Source: DAOUKH01 sp965261455 (GTDB lineage: Bacteria > Chloroflexota > Dehalococcoidia > SHYB01). Taken from it: 64,000 bases of DNA. The position numbers were made by a program, and so were the translations under genes. Of this stretch, positions 16,931-24,457 are shown one piece after another; positions within the stretch are counted from its first letter, which is position 1, and each line of letters begins with the position of its first letter. Under the pieces are notes generated by a model that made no database searches, was not told where the DNA came from, and saw nothing but the letters and a program-made list of their open reading frames with translations. The stretch covers positions 3,286,001 through 3,350,000 of the forward strand of contig OZ253453.1 of assembly GCA_965261455.1 (NCBI GenBank), given 5' to 3'.

Positions 16931-17716
16931 TTATACCCCGCGACCGTTCTTGAGCCGCTCGGCGATCACGGGGGCGAACTCCGCCAGCACCGGCGCGAAC
17001 ACATCGGAGGTCAGCTCCAAGTGGAGGGGGGTGATGGAGACGTAACGGTTGCGCACGGCCCAGATATCGGAGCCTTGCTCCGCGTTCCACTCCGTCTTAC
17101 CCCGCGCGATGTAGTAGTAGTCGTGCTTGGCGGTCTTCGCCTTCTCCAACTTTGCTTCGAAGGCACCCCGCGCCATCTTGGTGACGAGCACGTCTTCGAT
17201 CTCGTCGAGGGGGATGTTGGGGAGGTTCACGTTGAGCAGCATCGGTCCCGTCAGGGTTGCGTCGCGGAACATCTGCGCCAGCACTTGCCCGACCGCCGCC
17301 GCGGCGTCGAACCGCACGTCGGTCAGCGTGGTCACCGAGAGCGCGATCGAAGGGGCGCCCCAGAGGTTGGCATGCACCGCCGCCCCCACCGTGCCCGACA
17401 TCATCACGTAGATGCCGGTGTTGGCGCCTTCGTTGATGCCCGACACCACGAGGTCGGGCTTGGGCATAATTCCCTGCATGGCGAGGATGACGCAGTCCCC
17501 CGGCGTCCCTTCCACCGAATAGGTCGTCACGCCCTCGATGCGCGGCATGACCTTGGAGACTCGCACGGGGTGTTGGATGGTCACCGCGGCGCCCACGCCG
17601 CTCTGCTCGCGGTCGGGGGCGATGACGGTGACGGTGCCCACTGCCGTCATCGCCTCGGCCAAACACCAGATGCCGGGGGTGTACAGGCCGTCGTCGTTGG
17701 TCACCAAGATGTTCAT
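16931..17716 (-). CDS. surE: 5'/3'-nucleotidase SurE
   Basis: 261 residues, ATG start. Metal ligands of the SurE family are all visible: Asp8-Asp9 in VTNDDG, Ser39 in EQSGVG and Asn95 in SGINEGAN, plus SGTVGAAV. SurE dephosphorylates nucleoside monophosphates and is a cytoplasmic housekeeping or survival enzyme. It is the first gene of a surE - LON domain - folB run. The 121 bp up to panC holds no gene. Confidence 0.96.
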   Translation of the reverse strand: MNILVTNDDGLYTPGIWCLAEAMTAVGTVTVIAPDREQSGVGAAVTIQHPVRVSKVMPRIEGVTTYSVEGTPGDCVILAMQGIMPKPDLVVSGINEGANTGIYVMMSGTVGAAVHANLWGAPSIALSVTTLTDVRFDAAAAVGQVLAQMFRDATLTGPMLLNVNLPNIPLDEIEDVLVTKMARGAFEAKLEKAKTAKHDYYYIARGKTEWNAEQGSDIWAVRNRYVSITPLHLELTSDVFAPVLAEFAPVIAERLKNGRGV

Positions 17717-17837
17717 GGAAGGGTGGGAGGGCGCGGGAGGGCGAGTGGAGGCGTGAGGATGGCGCGCGGCTTAATCATAGGCGAAGCGGCGGCCCCTCGA
17801 TAGGTGCGGCGCGCCTCGTGGCCGCCTTCACGCGGGG

Positions 17838-18680
17838 CTACGAGGAGTGGAGGAGCACGTTGTCGATGAGGCGAGTCTTGCCGATGCGGACGGCGGTTGA
17901 GAGCATCGCCGCGCCGCGCGTGTCCCCCTCGATCTCTGCTAGGGTGGCGATGTCGGCGAGCGAGACGTACTGCGGCTTCGCCAGGGGCTCGGCCTCGATG
18001 GGCGCCGCGGCGGTGCGGCGCAGCGTTTCCGCTCCGCGTTCGCCGGCGGCCCACGCGGCCTCGGCGGCGAACAGTCCCTTGCTCAGACAGAGCGCCGCGA
18101 CCCGCTCGGCGGGGGTGAGATAGCTATTGCGGCTGCTCATCGCCATGCCGTCCGGCTCGCGCACCGTGGGCGCGACGACGACCTCGATGGGGAAATCGAG
18201 GTCGCGGGCCATCCGCTGGATGAGCAGCGCCTGCTGGCCGTCCTTCTGCCCGAAGTAGGCCGTGTCGGGCTGCACGATGTTGAAGAGCTTGGAGACGACG
18301 GTCAGCACGCCGGCGAAGTGTTCCGGGCGGTGCGCTCCTTCGAGGCGTTCTCCCAGCGGGCCCGGTTGCACGGTAGTCTCGTAGCCTTGGGGGTAGACCT
18401 CCGCCGCGTCGGGGGTGAAGACCAGCGCGGTCCCTTCCACCTCCAGCAGGGCGAGGTCGCGGTCGAGGTCGCGGGGGTAGGACTGAAGGTCCTCGCCGGC
18501 CCCGAACTGCGTGGGGTTCACGAAGATGGAGACGGCGGCGGCGGCGTTCTCCCGCCGCGCGCGGCGCACCAGCGAGAGGTGGCCCTCGTGGAGGAAGCCC
18601 ATCGTCGGCACGAGGCCCAGGGAGCCGGTCAACGCCCGGCGCGCCGCCCTGAACTCGGCGATGCGGCGGTAGACCCGCAT
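17838..18680 (-). CDS. panC: pantoate--beta-alanine ligase
   Basis: 280 residues, ATG start. The adenylating signature PTMGFLHEGHLSLV contains the HIGH-like motif (His31-His34); FVNPTQFGAGEDLQSYPRD and YFGQKDGQQ are further PanC hallmarks, and SSRN is the KMSKS counterpart. It joins pantoate and beta-alanine to give pantothenate. It is the last gene of the P1 peptidase - panG-like - panD - panB - panC run, 12 bp after panB. Confidence 0.97.
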   Translation of the reverse strand: MRVYRRIAEFRAARRALTGSLGLVPTMGFLHEGHLSLVRRARRENAAAAVSIFVNPTQFGAGEDLQSYPRDLDRDLALLEVEGTALVFTPDAAEVYPQGYETTVQPGPLGERLEGAHRPEHFAGVLTVVSKLFNIVQPDTAYFGQKDGQQALLIQRMARDLDFPIEVVVAPTVREPDGMAMSSRNSYLTPAERVAALCLSKGLFAAEAAWAAGERGAETLRRTAAAPIEAEPLAKPQYVSLADIATLAEIEGDTRGAAMLSTAVRIGKTRLIDNVLLHSS

Positions 18681-18692
18681 TCCGGCGGCCTC

Positions 18693-19529
18693 CTAGAGGG
18701 AGGCGATGACCTCGCGGGGCGCGGGCTTATTAGCGCCGTAGCTTTCCTTGGCCGCGGGGAAGCCGCCGCTCTTGACGTCCGCGGCGTACCGGCGCACCGC
18801 CTCGGCGATCATCTCCGCCACGTTGGCGTAGCGGCGGGCGTGCTTGGGGATGAAGTCGTCGAACAGGCCGATGATGTCGTGGACGACCTGCACTTGGCCG
18901 TCGCAATCGGGGCCGGCCCCGATGCCGATCGTGGGAACGTCGATACGCTCGGTAAGGACCTTGGCGACGTAGACGGGAATCGATTCGAGGACGATGCAGA
19001 AGGCCCCCGCCTCTTGGAGCGCCTTGGCGTCGTTGATGAGCTGCACCGCCGCTTTGGGGGTCTTCCCCTGGACGCGGAAGCCGCCGAGCTGGTTCACCGA
19101 TTGCGGGGTCAGTCCCAGATGCCCCACCACGGGGATCCCGGCCTCGACGATGCGCCGGACCGCCTCCGCGACCCGCTCGCCGCCTTCGAGCTTCACCGCC
19201 TGGCAGCCGCCCTCCTGAATGAGGCGGCCCGCGTTCCGCAGCGCCTCGTCGGCGTTGACTTGGTACGACATGAACGGCATGTCGGCGATCACCATCGCCC
19301 GCGACGAGCCGCGGACTACGGCCTTCACGTGGTGGAGCATGTCCTCCATCGTGACCGGGGCCGTGGTGTCGTAGCCCAGCACGACCATGCCCAGGCTGTC
19401 GCCAACGAGAATCAATGGCACGCCCGCTTCGTCGACGATGCGCGCCGTCGGATAGTCGTAGGCGGTCAGCATCACGATCTTCTCGCCCGCCGCCTTCAGC
19501 TTCTTCACGTGGTCTATGGTGATTCTCAT
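18693..19529 (-). CDS. panB: 3-methyl-2-oxobutanoate hydroxymethyltransferase
   Basis: 278 residues; ATG preceded by GGAGGAG. PanB motifs: MLTAYDYPTARIVDEAGV, LVGDSLGMVVLG, VIADMPFMSYQ and the C-terminal IGIGAGPDCDGQVQV. A TIM-barrel enzyme using methylene-tetrahydrofolate to hydroxymethylate 2-oxoisovalerate to ketopantoate. It lies 52 bp after panD and directly before panC, so all steps from oxoisovalerate to pantothenate, apart from ketopantoate reduction (see the panG-like gene), are encoded here. Confidence 0.97.
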   Translation of the reverse strand: MRITIDHVKKLKAAGEKIVMLTAYDYPTARIVDEAGVPLILVGDSLGMVVLGYDTTAPVTMEDMLHHVKAVVRGSSRAMVIADMPFMSYQVNADEALRNAGRLIQEGGCQAVKLEGGERVAEAVRRIVEAGIPVVGHLGLTPQSVNQLGGFRVQGKTPKAAVQLINDAKALQEAGAFCIVLESIPVYVAKVLTERIDVPTIGIGAGPDCDGQVQVVHDIIGLFDDFIPKHARRYANVAEMIAEAVRRYAADVKSGGFPAAKESYGANKPAPREVIASL

Positions 19530-19581
19530 AGTGCTCCTCCCCGTACGGTCCGCGCTTCCCTAGCCGTTGCGGTACCGGTGG

Positions 19582-19956
19582 TTACGAAGGGACTCCAACT
19601 CTGTCGCGATCACTGATACGGACGATCCGATTCTCCTCGCCGAAGTAGACCAGACGGGGCTTCAGGCTCCGCGCCGCCGCGGGCTCGACGGTGTGGTACG
19701 AAAGGACGATCACCTTGTCGCCCTCGTGGACGAGACGCGCCGCGGCCCCGTTGATGCAGACGTCGCCGGGCCGCCCTTCGATGCAATAGGTGACGAGCCG
19801 CGCGCCGTTGTCGACGTCGAGCACGTGCACCTGCTCGTAGGGCAAAAGGTCGGCTGCTTTCATAAGCTCCGGATCAAGCGTGATGCTGCCCTCGTAGTCC
19901 GCGTTGGCCTCCGTGACCGTAGCCCCGTGGAGCTTGCTCTTGAGCATCGTTCTCAC
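19582..19956 (-). CDS. panD: aspartate 1-decarboxylase precursor
   Basis: 124 residues. GTG start at 19956 overlaps the previous stop (GTGA) and yields MRTMLKSKLHGATVTEANAD, the typical PanD start. The self-cleavage site Gly23-Ser24 in YEGSITLD, which gives the pyruvoyl group, and the downstream Thr-Tyr (56-57) are intact. The enzyme makes beta-alanine from aspartate. Translational overlap with the panG-like gene supports one operon. Confidence 0.96.
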   Translation of the reverse strand: MRTMLKSKLHGATVTEANADYEGSITLDPELMKAADLLPYEQVHVLDVDNGARLVTYCIEGRPGDVCINGAAARLVHEGDKVIVLSYHTVEPAAARSLKPRLVYFGEENRIVRISDRDRVGVPS

Positions 19957-20849
19957 GATTGGACCTCCCTTGTCCGCAGCGCGGCGTCGACCGCCCGCGC
20001 CGCGGCCTCGTCAATCGATCCGTTGCGGCGCGCCATGTCCAGCGCCAGCAGGCCAAGCTCGCGGTACGCTCCCTCCAGCGTTGGGGCTCGCGAGCCGATT
20101 TCGTCCAAATGGTGGCGCACGACGCCCGCGTCGCCGCGGGCGATGGGACCGGTCAGACTGCCCCGCGCGCCAAGCCGTTCGATATTATCCACCGTCGATC
20201 GGAGCAGTGTCATCAGGCCGCGCTCCGCATCGCCGCGTTCGATGCCGATGCCCTCCCAGAGAGCGGCGGCCTGATCGAACAGCGCGGCGACGTAATTGCA
20301 CGCCAGCACGCCGCCCACGTGGTAGAGCGCCTTGTCCTCCGCGCTCACCACGATGGGGCGGCAGCCCATCGCCTCGGCCATCGCGTGCAGCTCGGCGCGG
20401 AGGCCGCCCTCGGCCTCAATGGCGACGGTGACGCCCTTGAGCAGTCCCGCGGCGGGACGTTCCCCGGCCGGGGAGGTGAAGGTCTGCAGGGGATGGAAGG
20501 CCCCCGCCGCGCCGCCGGCGCCGCGCACCGGCGCGAGGACCGACGAGGGGAGACCGCCGCTGCAATGAACGGCGCGATGTTCCGCGCCCCAGCGGACGCC
20601 CGCGGCGACGGTCCCGATGGCGTCGTCGGGCGTGGTGACGAAAATCATGTCGCACGCGTCGGCCACGGCCTGCGCGCTCGGCGCGGCGTTGGCCCGCGGC
20701 GCACAGTGTTCCGCCATCCGCGCGGCGGACTCGGCGCTCCGGCTGTAGACCGCCGCGACGGTATAGCCCGCCCGCGTCAGGCCGTCGGCAAGCGCCGATC
20801 CGGCCCGGCCCGCGCCGATGAAACCAATCTTATGCCGCGTCGTGTTCAA
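19953..20849 (-). CDS. Rossmann-like / DUF2520 oxidoreductase, candidate ketopantoate reductase (PanG-like)
   Basis: 298 residues from a TTG start. The N-terminal Rossmann fold GFIGAGRAGSALADGL (8-23) is NAD(P)-binding; VTTPDDAIG and AFHPLQTF fit the Rossmann-like domain, and the C-terminal half (DKALYHVGGVLACNYVAALF onward) is the helical DUF2520 domain. Proteins with this architecture include PanG, an alternative ketopantoate reductase. No panE is present in this pan operon, and the gene overlaps panD by 4 bases and the P1 peptidase by 20. The role as ketopantoate reductase is therefore a context-based inference. Confidence 0.8.
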   Translation of the reverse strand: MNTTRHKIGFIGAGRAGSALADGLTRAGYTVAAVYSRSAESAARMAEHCAPRANAAPSAQAVADACDMIFVTTPDDAIGTVAAGVRWGAEHRAVHCSGGLPSSVLAPVRGAGGAAGAFHPLQTFTSPAGERPAAGLLKGVTVAIEAEGGLRAELHAMAEAMGCRPIVVSAEDKALYHVGGVLACNYVAALFDQAAALWEGIGIERGDAERGLMTLLRSTVDNIERLGARGSLTGPIARGDAGVVRHHLDEIGSRAPTLEGAYRELGLLALDMARRNGSIDEAAARAVDAALRTREVQS

Positions 20850-21834
20850 GCCAGTCCAGGTCCTTGATCGCGGGGGTCTTCCCCGTGCTTTCGGCGAGCC
20901 GCGCCCCGCGCACGATCGCCGCCGCCACCAGCTTCGCCGCTACGGCGCCGATGGCGGTCACGTTGCTCCGGCGCCCGCGCCGCCGGCGCGAGCCGTCCGC
21001 TTCTTCGCCCGTCGCCAGGGCGAACACGACGTCGCCGTCCGACATGGTGTGCGCCGGACGCACGGCCATCGCCACGCCGTCCTGCGCCATGAGGGCGACG
21101 CGGTTGGCCTCCGCTTTGTTGAGCGCGGCGTTGGTGGCGACGACGCCGATAGTGGTGTTCTCGCCCGCCGACTTCTTGGAGCGGCCCTTGCGAAGCTCTT
21201 CGATGGTGTCGAGGAAGCCGCCACTCTCGTCGTCGCGAGGCCCGGCGACGACGGCGCCGTCCTCGTCGACGACCTCACCGAAGGCGTTGACCGCCATCAG
21301 CGCTCCGACCACCGTGCCGTCGCCCATCACCGCCGAGGCGCTTCCCAGGCCGCCCTTGACTGCGCCGGCGCGGCCGCGGGCCTTGCCCACGCTCGCGCCC
21401 GTTCCGGCACCCACGGTCCCCTGCTCGACCGGCCCGCGGCCCGCGTTGACGCAGGCCTCGTAGCCGTGCTCGGCGCGGGGCCGGACGCTCCCGTCGCCAA
21501 CGCCGAGATCGAAGAGCACCGCCCCGGCCACGATGGGGACGCGCCGCCGTCCGACGCGGAAGCCGGCGCCGCGCTCTTCCAAGAAGCGGACCACGCCGGA
21601 CGCGGCGTCGAGGCCGAAGGCGCTCCCGCCGCTGAGTACGATGCCCTGCGCCTGTTGCACAAGGGCATCGGGGCGTAGGAGGTCGGTCTCGCGCGTTCCG
21701 GGCGCCGCGCCGCGTACGTCGACGCCGCCGACGGCGCCCTTGGCCGCGAGCACGACGGTGCAGCCGGTGCCGGCCCGCGTGTCGGTCCAGTGGCCCACGG
21801 AAATACCGGGGACGTCGGTTAGGGCGTCATACAT
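20830..21834 (-). CDS. P1 family peptidase (DmpA/BapA-like, S58)
   Basis: 334 residues from the ATG at 21834 (MYDALTDVPGISVGHWTDTR). Family motifs: VDVRGAAPGTRETDLL, VLSGGSAFGLDAASGV and ENTTIGVVATNAALNKAEA, the last containing the presumed self-processing site and N-terminal nucleophile (Asn-Thr/Thr). Members are Ntn-hydrolase-like aminopeptidases, some of which cleave beta-peptides and beta-alanyl dipeptides. It is the first gene of the pantothenate operon and overlaps the panG-like gene by 20 bases; a beta-alanine-releasing role is suggested by that position, not by sequence. Confidence 0.92.
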   Translation of the reverse strand: MYDALTDVPGISVGHWTDTRAGTGCTVVLAAKGAVGGVDVRGAAPGTRETDLLRPDALVQQAQGIVLSGGSAFGLDAASGVVRFLEERGAGFRVGRRRVPIVAGAVLFDLGVGDGSVRPRAEHGYEACVNAGRGPVEQGTVGAGTGASVGKARGRAGAVKGGLGSASAVMGDGTVVGALMAVNAFGEVVDEDGAVVAGPRDDESGGFLDTIEELRKGRSKKSAGENTTIGVVATNAALNKAEANRVALMAQDGVAMAVRPAHTMSDGDVVFALATGEEADGSRRRRGRRSNVTAIGAVAAKLVAAAIVRGARLAESTGKTPAIKDLDWLEHDAA

Positions 21835-22137
21835 TGCAAGCGGAACCGGCGAAAGGGTGAGGATGCGAGGGTTGCCGGGGTGCGCGGGCGCGGAGCGTGA
21901 CGCTCCAAAGCGAGGAGAAGGTCGCTCAAGCGAGCGCTCGACGGGGCGGAAAATCGAACCATGGTTCCGTCTCGGTCGTGGCAGGCGATCCAAGCGGCTC
22001 TATGTACGTTTTGCGCCTTGTTTCGCTGGCCGCCCTTGTGGGGTCGGCTGCGAGGCGCACTCACTATAGCAACGGCGTCAAGCGCCTCACAATCGGGGGC
22101 GATACGCCCTGCTGGGCCCACGCGCGCCTAGCGGCGG

Positions 22138-22350
22138 GCCCTCTCTCAGTCTCTACTCAGGGGAGAGGTTTGCGTAACCGGTGTGACTGACCGCAGGGTG
22201 GCGGACTTCGATAACCCGCGGTGGTTGCGAGGCGGCCCCTCATCTCAATCTTCTCTCGTTGGGAGAAGAGGCAAGATTTCCCGGCCCCACCCATGCTTGA
22301 GCCCTCGGTCCGGTAGCGCAAAGGTCTCCAGGGGGAGAGAGGCTTGTGGA
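22138..22350 (+). repeat. dispersed intergenic repeat, copy C (type 1)
   Basis: Same order of elements as at 3688: CTCTCTCAGTCTCT, GCGTAACCGG core, GGCCCCTCATCTCAATCTTC, then a hairpin here imperfect (CTTCTCTCGTTGGGAGAAG, 22250-22268), CCGGCCCCACCCATGCTTG, GCAAAGGTCTCCAG. It ends at the stop codon of hpf. The rest of the gap, 21835-22137, shows no gene or clear signal. Confidence 0.85.
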
Positions 22351-22354
22351 GAGG

Positions 22355-22900
22355 CTAAAGGGCCTCGGGCTCGATGAGGCCGTAGTCGCCGCCGGCGCGG
22401 CGGTAGACGACGTTGTGCGTTCCCGTCTCTTCGTTGATGAAGAGGAAGAAGCTGTGGCCGAGGAGCTCCATCTCGTCGATGGCGTCTTCCGCCGGCATCG
22501 GCTTCATCTCGAAGCGCTTGCGGCGCACGACCGCCCCTACCGGCTCTTCGTCGATCGAGAGTTCGGGGGCGAGCACTTCCGCAGCCTTGCCGCCCGAACG
22601 CCGCTTGCTCACCCGCGTCTTGAACCGCCGGGCCTGACGACGCAGGGCGTCCGCCGCCGAGTCGATTGCGGTGTAGTGGTCCGACGACCGCTCCTGAGCG
22701 CGGAGCACGACGCCGCTCCCGTTGATCGTCACCTCGACGATGCAGCGGTCCGAGGCCGACTTCGTCTGCTCGCGGCGCAGCTCCACCCGCGCCAACTGCG
22801 CCTTGGGGAGGTAACGGTCGAGCTTCGCCACCTTCTCCTCCGCGTAGTCGTGGAGGCGTTCGGGAATGTGGAAATGCTTGCCGGCGATTTGGATGTCCAA
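22355..22900 (-). CDS. hpf: ribosome hibernation promoting factor, long form
   Basis: 181 residues, TTG start (MDIQIAGKHFHIPERLHDYA). Residues 1-100 are the HPF/YfiA ribosome-binding domain; ~120-181 are the C-terminal dimerisation domain (VVRRKRFEMKPMPAEDAIDE, then ELLGHSFFLFINEETG). Long HPF alone pairs 70S ribosomes into 100S dimers in stationary phase. It is followed by a dispersed repeat and preceded by comF on the same strand, 74 bp away. Confidence 0.95.
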   Translation of the reverse strand: MDIQIAGKHFHIPERLHDYAEEKVAKLDRYLPKAQLARVELRREQTKSASDRCIVEVTINGSGVVLRAQERSSDHYTAIDSAADALRRQARRFKTRVSKRRSGGKAAEVLAPELSIDEEPVGAVVRRKRFEMKPMPAEDAIDEMELLGHSFFLFINEETGTHNVVYRRAGGDYGLIEPEAL

Positions 22901-22974
22901 GGGAGAATCCTCGGTGTCTGCGTGGTGAAGCTAAATCGTACCTCGGCGCCGGTTAGGGGGCAAGAGAGCGCGGC

Positions 22975-23655
22975 CTAGGCTCGCGGGCCCGGCTCGCGGG
23001 CGAACGTCAGCGCGGCGACACGCGACGCACCGGCGCGCAGCAGCGCGTCGGCGCAGGCGGCGAGGGTCGAGCCCGTGGTGCAGACGTCGTCGATCAGTAG
23101 CACGGCCGCGCCCGCCGCTTCGGGCGCGGCTCGGAAGGCCCCGCGCACCGCGGCGAGCCGGGCCTCGACCGACTTCGCCTGCGCTTGCGGCCCCGCCGCG
23201 CCCGTCCGGCTCAGCAGGCGCACCGCCAGCGGCGACCCCGTCCTGCGGCCTACTTCCTTCGCCAATAGCTCGGCCTGGTTGTAGCCTCGTTCGCGGAGCC
23301 GCGACCGGTGCAGCGGGACGGGCGCGACGACCATCGACGCCGAGGGTTGGGGCAGGCGCGCCGCCATGAGTCTCCCCAAGGCTGGGGCGAGGGCCGTCAC
23401 GCCCTGGTATTTGAGCTGGTGCACCGCCTTGCGCGCCGCGCCCTCGAAGCGGTAGACGGCGCGCGCTTCGATCGCGGCGGCGCCCGCGACGATCTCGAAA
23501 GCCGAGGGCTCCGGCTCGACGGCGGCGAGGCAGGCGGGGCACATGTAGGCGCCCTCCTCGCCGCACTCGACGCACCGGGGAGTGAAGACGAGGTCGAGCA
23601 CGCCCTCGCGCACCGATTCGATCCCGTGTCCGAGTCTTCGCAGCAGCGGCGTCAT
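22975..23655 (-). CDS. comF: ComF family phosphoribosyltransferase-like protein
   Basis: 226 residues. An N-terminal zinc finger (C28-x2-C31 ... C39-x2-C42 in CVECGEEGAYMCPAC) precedes a type I phosphoribosyltransferase fold whose PRPP loop is VLLIDDVCTTGSTL near 185-198; HQLKYQG and PLHRSRLRERGYNQ are ComF hallmarks. ComF proteins act in DNA uptake during competence, but many bacteria carry them without known competence. It sits just upstream of hpf. Confidence 0.92.
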   Translation of the reverse strand: MTPLLRRLGHGIESVREGVLDLVFTPRCVECGEEGAYMCPACLAAVEPEPSAFEIVAGAAAIEARAVYRFEGAARKAVHQLKYQGVTALAPALGRLMAARLPQPSASMVVAPVPLHRSRLRERGYNQAELLAKEVGRRTGSPLAVRLLSRTGAAGPQAQAKSVEARLAAVRGAFRAAPEAAGAAVLLIDDVCTTGSTLAACADALLRAGASRVAALTFAREPGPRA

Positions 23656-23695
23656 GCGCGGGCCGCTTCTTTCGACCTGAAGCGGCGCTCCCCTA

Positions 23696-23704
23696 TGCTA
23701 GAAT
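23696..23704 (+). promoter_or_regulatory. extended -10 element before the HAD gene
   Basis: TGCTAGAAT: an extended -10 (TGn plus TAGAAT, 23699-23704) 45 bases before the ATG of the HAD hydrolase. No good -35 is seen at 17 bp, as is common for extended -10 promoters. Confidence 0.4.
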
Positions 23705-23749
23705 CACCGGCGCCAATTCTAGGCGCACTCCGGGGCTGCTTCAAATCGC

Positions 23750-24457
23750 ATGATCAAGGCCGTCTTCTTCGACGTGTACAACACGCTGGCGCGCTTTCAT
23801 CCGGCCCGCGAGGAAATCCAGATCGCCGCCGCGAGGGAGTACGGCCTCGAACTCACGCCGCGCGGCATCGCCGAGGGCTATGCCAAGGCCGACGCCTTCA
23901 TGACGCGCCAGAACGCCCGGGGGCATATCCAGCGCATGACACCGGAGGCCCGCCTCGACTTCTTCGCCGAGTACGAGCGCCTTGTCTTGGAAGGCGCGGG
24001 CGCCGACGTCCCGGTCGGCCAAGCCAGGGAAATCTGGCAAAAGGTCCGCGCCGTGCCGTCCATCCTGAAGGCCTACGACGATGTCGAGCCAGTCCTTGCC
24101 GGCCTGAAGGGGCGCGGGCTCATCGTCGGTCTCATCTCGAACATCTTCCAAGACCTCGACGTCATCGCCGACAACATGGGCATCGCGCCCTACGTGGATT
24201 GCAAGGTCCGGTCGAAAGACGTCGGCGCCGCGAAACCTCACGCGCCGATCTTCGAGGCCGCGCTCCGGGCGGCGAACGTGAAGCCCGCCGAGGCCGTCCA
24301 CGTCGGCGATCAGTACGAGGGCGACGTTGTCGGGGCGCGCAACGCCGGCATGGGGGCGGTGCTCCTCGACCGCGAATGGCTGCACGCCGAGCACGATGAC
24401 GTGACCCGCATCCGCGGTCTGGCCGAGTTGCCCGCCGTCCTCGACGCCTGGCGCTAG
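23750..24457 (+). CDS. HAD family hydrolase (haloacid dehalogenase-like subfamily)
   Basis: 235 residues. Motif I is FFDVYNTL with nucleophile Asp8; Tyr10 replaces the second Asp of phosphatase-type HADs, as in L-2-haloacid dehalogenases (DxYxT). Motif II is LISNIF, motif III Lys in AAKPHAPIF, motif IV HVGDQYEGDVVGARNAGM. The helical cap lies at ~15-90. It may be a dehalogenase or a phosphatase of small metabolites; the substrate is open. It stands alone on the + strand and its last 4 bases overlap the end of mfd. Confidence 0.88.
   Translation: MIKAVFFDVYNTLARFHPAREEIQIAAAREYGLELTPRGIAEGYAKADAFMTRQNARGHIQRMTPEARLDFFAEYERLVLEGAGADVPVGQAREIWQKVRAVPSILKAYDDVEPVLAGLKGRGLIVGLISNIFQDLDVIADNMGIAPYVDCKVRSKDVGAAKPHAPIFEAALRAANVKPAEAVHVGDQYEGDVVGARNAGMGAVLLDREWLHAEHDDVTRIRGLAELPAVLDAWR

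Noticed and set aside
21835..22137. tRNA or small RNA gene in the gap before the P1 peptidase
   Set aside because: No cloverleaf, T-loop GGTTCGAAT-like sequence or terminator could be found; a GGAAAATCGAACC-like stretch does not fit a tRNA fold.
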